Source of the DNA: Parachlorella kessleri
Taxonomy: Eukaryota; Chlorophyta; Trebouxiophyceae; Chlorellales; Chlorellaceae
Length of the DNA: 23,517 nucleotides
Assembly (NCBI GenBank): GCA_001598975.1
Contig: BBXU01000118.1
Location: 1 to 23,517 of the forward strand
Direction of reading: 5' to 3'
The notes under the pieces were generated by a model. That model worked only from the letters and a program-made list of their open reading frames with translations. It was not told the DNA's origin and did no database searches. The position numbers and the translations under genes were made by a program. Of this stretch, positions 20,497-23,517 are shown piece after piece. The stretch's first letter is position 1; each line of letters starts with the position of its first letter.

Positions 20497-23400
20497 ATGT
20501 CTTCAAGAGCCCTCAACCAAGTGCTGCCACGAGTGCCAGGCCGCTCCGTGGTCATGATGGCAAAGGTCCCACAGCGGCATGCCACGACATCCCTGCCGGC
20601 CTTTGCGGGGCTAAAGCGGAGCTTGGCCCCTGCAACGGCAGTTGGGGTGGGGAAGTTCCTGAACGGATATCCCGACAGCTTGCGGCCCCTGTCAGTTCCC
20701 AGTCACAGGTGCGCAGGGCGGCAGGGTGCTCCCTACAGTGTCAGCTGGGAGAATTCACCTAGTCGTCGGCAAGCTTACTTTGGCCGCTTGTGACGAGCGA
20801 GACAGCCTTGAGGGACTACGGGGAGTGGAGGGCTGCAGACGCTAGCAGGTGGATAGACACGACGGGAGGCAGAGCTCTAGGATGTACTCTTTGCAGGGGT
20901 ATTTTTTAGAGACAAGATGCAGATTGGCATTTCCCTCTCGCTGTGCCCAGTAGACTTGCCGAGGGCATGTGCCCTGCAGGGCGGCCAGCAGGAGGGATCT
21001 GGTGCGTACTTACGCCTCGTCAGCGGGCGGCGGCAAGCGCATCAGCCAGCAGGACTTCACGGAGAAGGCCTGGTGAGGCGGGATAGCTTAATGTGGCAGC
21101 TTTTTTGACAGTGCACACTTTGGTGGCTGAGCAGGGTCGGCTGGAGGCTCTGGTGGAGTTGGCTGGGCTGGGGGGCGGTAGCCGTTCGCGGCTGCAGCGC
21201 AGTTGGTGCTGCGGGCATGCCATGTACTGGCGTGAATGGGGCGTGCTGCCTACTGGGAGGGTGCTTGGATCTAGTCAAACCCTTATTGCGTGTTGCAACC
21301 TGGCATGGTTGCTTGGAGTCTCCAGAGGGCCACCTAATGGAAGACCATGTGTGCTGTTGTGTCCACAAGCCCTAGGATCGCAAGAGCCCAGCGTGGGTTC
21401 TTTGCAGCTAGAGATCCAGTATCGGGTGTGGTTTTAAGGCTCTCGCCACCGCCATGCTCCTGTGCACCGAGGCTGGAGCTGAGCGGTGATGCGTGTTTGG
21501 AGCACCTGAATGGCTGCAGGGAGGCCATCGTCTCGGCCCCCGAGATTGCCCGCGGCTACTCCCAGCAGCTGGTGGAGACGGAGCACCTGTTCAAGGCCCT
21601 GCTGGAGCAGCCGGGCGGGCTGGCGCGGCGCATCATGATGAAGGCGGGGCAGAACCCCACGCAGCTGCTGGAGAAGACGGAGGCGTACATCAAGCGCCAG
21701 CCGCGCATCAGCGGCCAGTATGAGCAGGTCTGTCGGTGCGGGGCGGTGTTCTTCTGGGGTAGAGAGGTCACCTGGCTGCAAAGAGGGGGGGGTTTCAGGC
21801 AGCATGGGTTGGTGGAGACACAATGGTACCAGGGCTCGGATTCTCTAGCGAGTGAGGCTGTATAGCCCTGACCGGCAGAGGCCGAGCTGTGAAACTGGTG
21901 CCAGAGACTTTTAGTAGAGTTGGGGATATGGGAGAGGTGCACGCAAGCATGGTTGCAGCCGAGGGCTCATTGCCAGGTGTGCTGTAAGTTGGACTTTGTG
22001 AGGGTTGTCTAGGTCAACCTGGTAGGTGTCCCAACCGACTCAGATGCCTGCACCGTGTACCGACACTACCCTTGCAGGAGGCCCGGCCTTCCGACAGCCC
22101 CCGGGACATGCAAGGGCAGCGTGTCACCCGCCTGTAACTCCCCGCTTCGCTTGCCGGATGCCGCAGCAGGCTTGCTGGTGGCCATGCATAAAAGCCCCCG
22201 CCGCCTGCTCGCGCACTTGTGCAGATCCTGGGCCGCAGCCTGGAGGGTGTGGTGACTCGTGCGGAGCAGCTGAAGCAGAAGTGGGGCGACGCGTATGTGA
22301 GCGTGGAGGAGCTGCTGCTGGCGCTGGCGGAGGACACGCGCTTTGTGAAGGACCTGCTGCGGCAGGAGGGCATGACAGCTCAGCAGCTGGAGGAGGCCAT
22401 CATGGAGATACGCGGCGGGAAGACGTGAGTCACGGGGTTAGGTCATGGTGGTGTGGAGGCCTGCTGAGGAGCGCCCTGCCGCACTGTGTTTGAGGGAACG
22501 GCGGCCGCACCATGCTTTGGCCAGTTTGTATTCCTTCTGGGTCAAGCAGGGGCCCGGTGGGGGCCACCAAGAAGGCAACATCCTTGCGTCACGCTGCGCT
22601 TTGGCTCGGCTATGGCGCCCTGCCGCCCATGATGCCCCTTCCTTGTAGCAACTTGCGCAAGTCCTTACCCGCCGACCGATGCTGGACCCCGGCACGCCTG
22701 CCACTAGCGACCTTGCCCGCGCGCCCCTTGTGGCTGCAGTGTGACTGACCAGAACCCGGAGGGCAAGTACGAGGCGCTCAACAAGTACGGCCGTGACCTG
22801 ACGGCAGCCGCCAAGGAGGGCAAGCTGGACCCGGTGATTGGCAGGGATGACGAGATCAGGCGCTGCATCCAGGTGGGTGGGTGGGGTGAGGTGGGGGGCT
22901 GTGGGGAGGGCGGCGGCCGTCAAGGCGGCCGAACTTGGCAGGGGTGTTGTTGAGTGACCAGCAGTTGTTGGGAGCGCTGCACCCAGGTGGGTGGGTACGG
23001 CGGTCAAGACTCATTGGTGGCCGGCCAGTCGAGTGCCCAGCAGTCATAGGCGGTTTAGCGCGTGGGCTTTGGGTTGGGTGGTGGTGACAGGATAGTGATC
23101 TAGCGGTGTGCACTTGGGCGGGCTGGGTCAGTTACTTCTGCATATCACTCCAAGGCATATAACCCCAAGACATATCCCAAGATGCGGACTTGTAGAAAGT
23201 TTGTCAGGTACGGTGCCACGAAGGTGCTCTGCATGCAATGGGCAGGGCCTGGTGTAATCCTGTGCTTCAGGGTGGCGAGAAGCGGCAGGAGAGGGTGCTG
23301 GGTTGGTCAGCTGTCGGCAGCAGCCCCCTCTTTCGCCCGTAGTGCAGTGCAGACTGTGAAGTCAAATTGTTTAGTCTCGCTTTTGGCTCTGCCTCTTTGC

Positions 23401-23517
23401 AGATTTTGAGCCGCCGGACCAAGAACAACCCCGTGCTGATTGGTGAGCCGGGCGTGGGCAAGACTGCCGTGGCTGAGGGCCTGGCGCAGCGCATCGTGAA
23501 GGGGGACGTCCCCGCAT
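20497..23517 (+). CDS. CLPB3: Organellar ClpB/Hsp100 disaggregase, N-terminal part (3' partial)
   Basis: Exons 20497-20708, 20980-21072, 21520-21727, 22225-22424, 22740-22872 and 23403 onward give 320 residues before the window ends. Residues about 1-90 are basic, Ser/Ala/Arg-rich and poor in acidic residues, as in an organelle transit peptide, ending [11 protein letters not shown]. Residues about 92-235 are the two Clp N repeats: [32 protein letters not shown], then [19 protein letters not shown]. Next comes the ClpB linker and first AAA+ domain: [55 protein letters not shown] with the Walker A lysine at residue 302. The protein threads aggregated proteins through a hexamer, working with Hsp70. 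The body resembles plastid CLPB3 more than mitochondrial CLPB4, but the R-x-Y-A end of the leader is also mitochondrial-like, so the compartment is unsure. The start could instead be ATG 20554 or 20557. Confidence 0.93.
22863..22997 (+). repeat. Degenerate duplication of the exon 5/intron 5 border inside ClpB intron 5
   Basis: The exon 5 end and donor (gctgcatccaggtgggtggg, from about 22863) recur with one base changed at about 22976-22997 (gctgcacccaggtgggtggg). The downstream segments also share pieces: gtcaag, then a GGCCGG-type stretch, then gtg(a/c)ccagcagt. The arrangement looks like an old tandem duplication of about 110-115 bases. Confidence 0.65.

Noticed and set aside
22438..23007. 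Minus-strand 189-codon frame opposite ClpB introns and exon 5
   Set aside because: Antisense to a firmly identified ClpB exon; Ala/Thr/His/Pro-rich with no domain.
1..23517. CRISPR arrays, transposons, tRNA or rRNA genes
   Set aside because: No regularly spaced repeats, terminal inverted repeats with a transposase, reverse transcriptase frames, or cloverleaf-like sequences were seen. Only short intronic or intergenic tandem slips were found.

Overview
The window looks like nuclear DNA of a green alga, most likely a chlorophyte of the Chlorophyceae. The reasons are: six genes split by many 80-530 bp introns with GT-AG (and a few GC-AG) borders, GC-rich exons, chlorophyte-style TGTAA polyadenylation motifs, an octotricopeptide-repeat (OPR) plus RAP protein (a family expanded in chlorophyte algae), and an organelle-type ClpB. 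All gene models below were built by hand. At every internal junction the exon phases match and the resulting protein reads smoothly as its family. Gene ends and start codons are less certain than internal exons.

Layout, left to right. (1) The C-terminal third of glutaminyl-tRNA synthetase on + (63-1687, 5' part outside the window). (2) Convergent to it, a small divergent two-fold cyclin-like gene on - (3164-5225). (3) Head-to-tail upstream, on the same strand, a PPR protein with a C-terminal SMR-like domain and a 300-residue Gly/Ser/Pro-rich leader (5558-10708; 5' end unresolved). (4) Again on -, a 17-exon OPR-RAP protein (about 11158-16921) with ten 37-38-residue helical repeats and a RAP domain. 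(5) Divergent from it on +, a complete GID8 orthologue (17456-19281). (6) On +, the first six exons of an organellar ClpB disaggregase (20497 to the window end, cut just after the first Walker A).

Functionally this is mostly housekeeping. GlnRS charges tRNA, GID8 belongs to the CTLH/GID E3 ligase, and ClpB rescues aggregated proteins. The part that stands out is the middle, where two helical-repeat organelle-type RNA-binding proteins of different families (OPR-RAP and PPR-SMR) lie head-to-tail. The last exon of one and the first recognised exon of the other can be spliced in frame, so a single OPR-RAP-PPR-SMR fusion cannot be excluded from sequence alone. Two TGTAA motifs in the gap argue for two genes. 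No mobile element, CRISPR array, rRNA or tRNA gene was seen.
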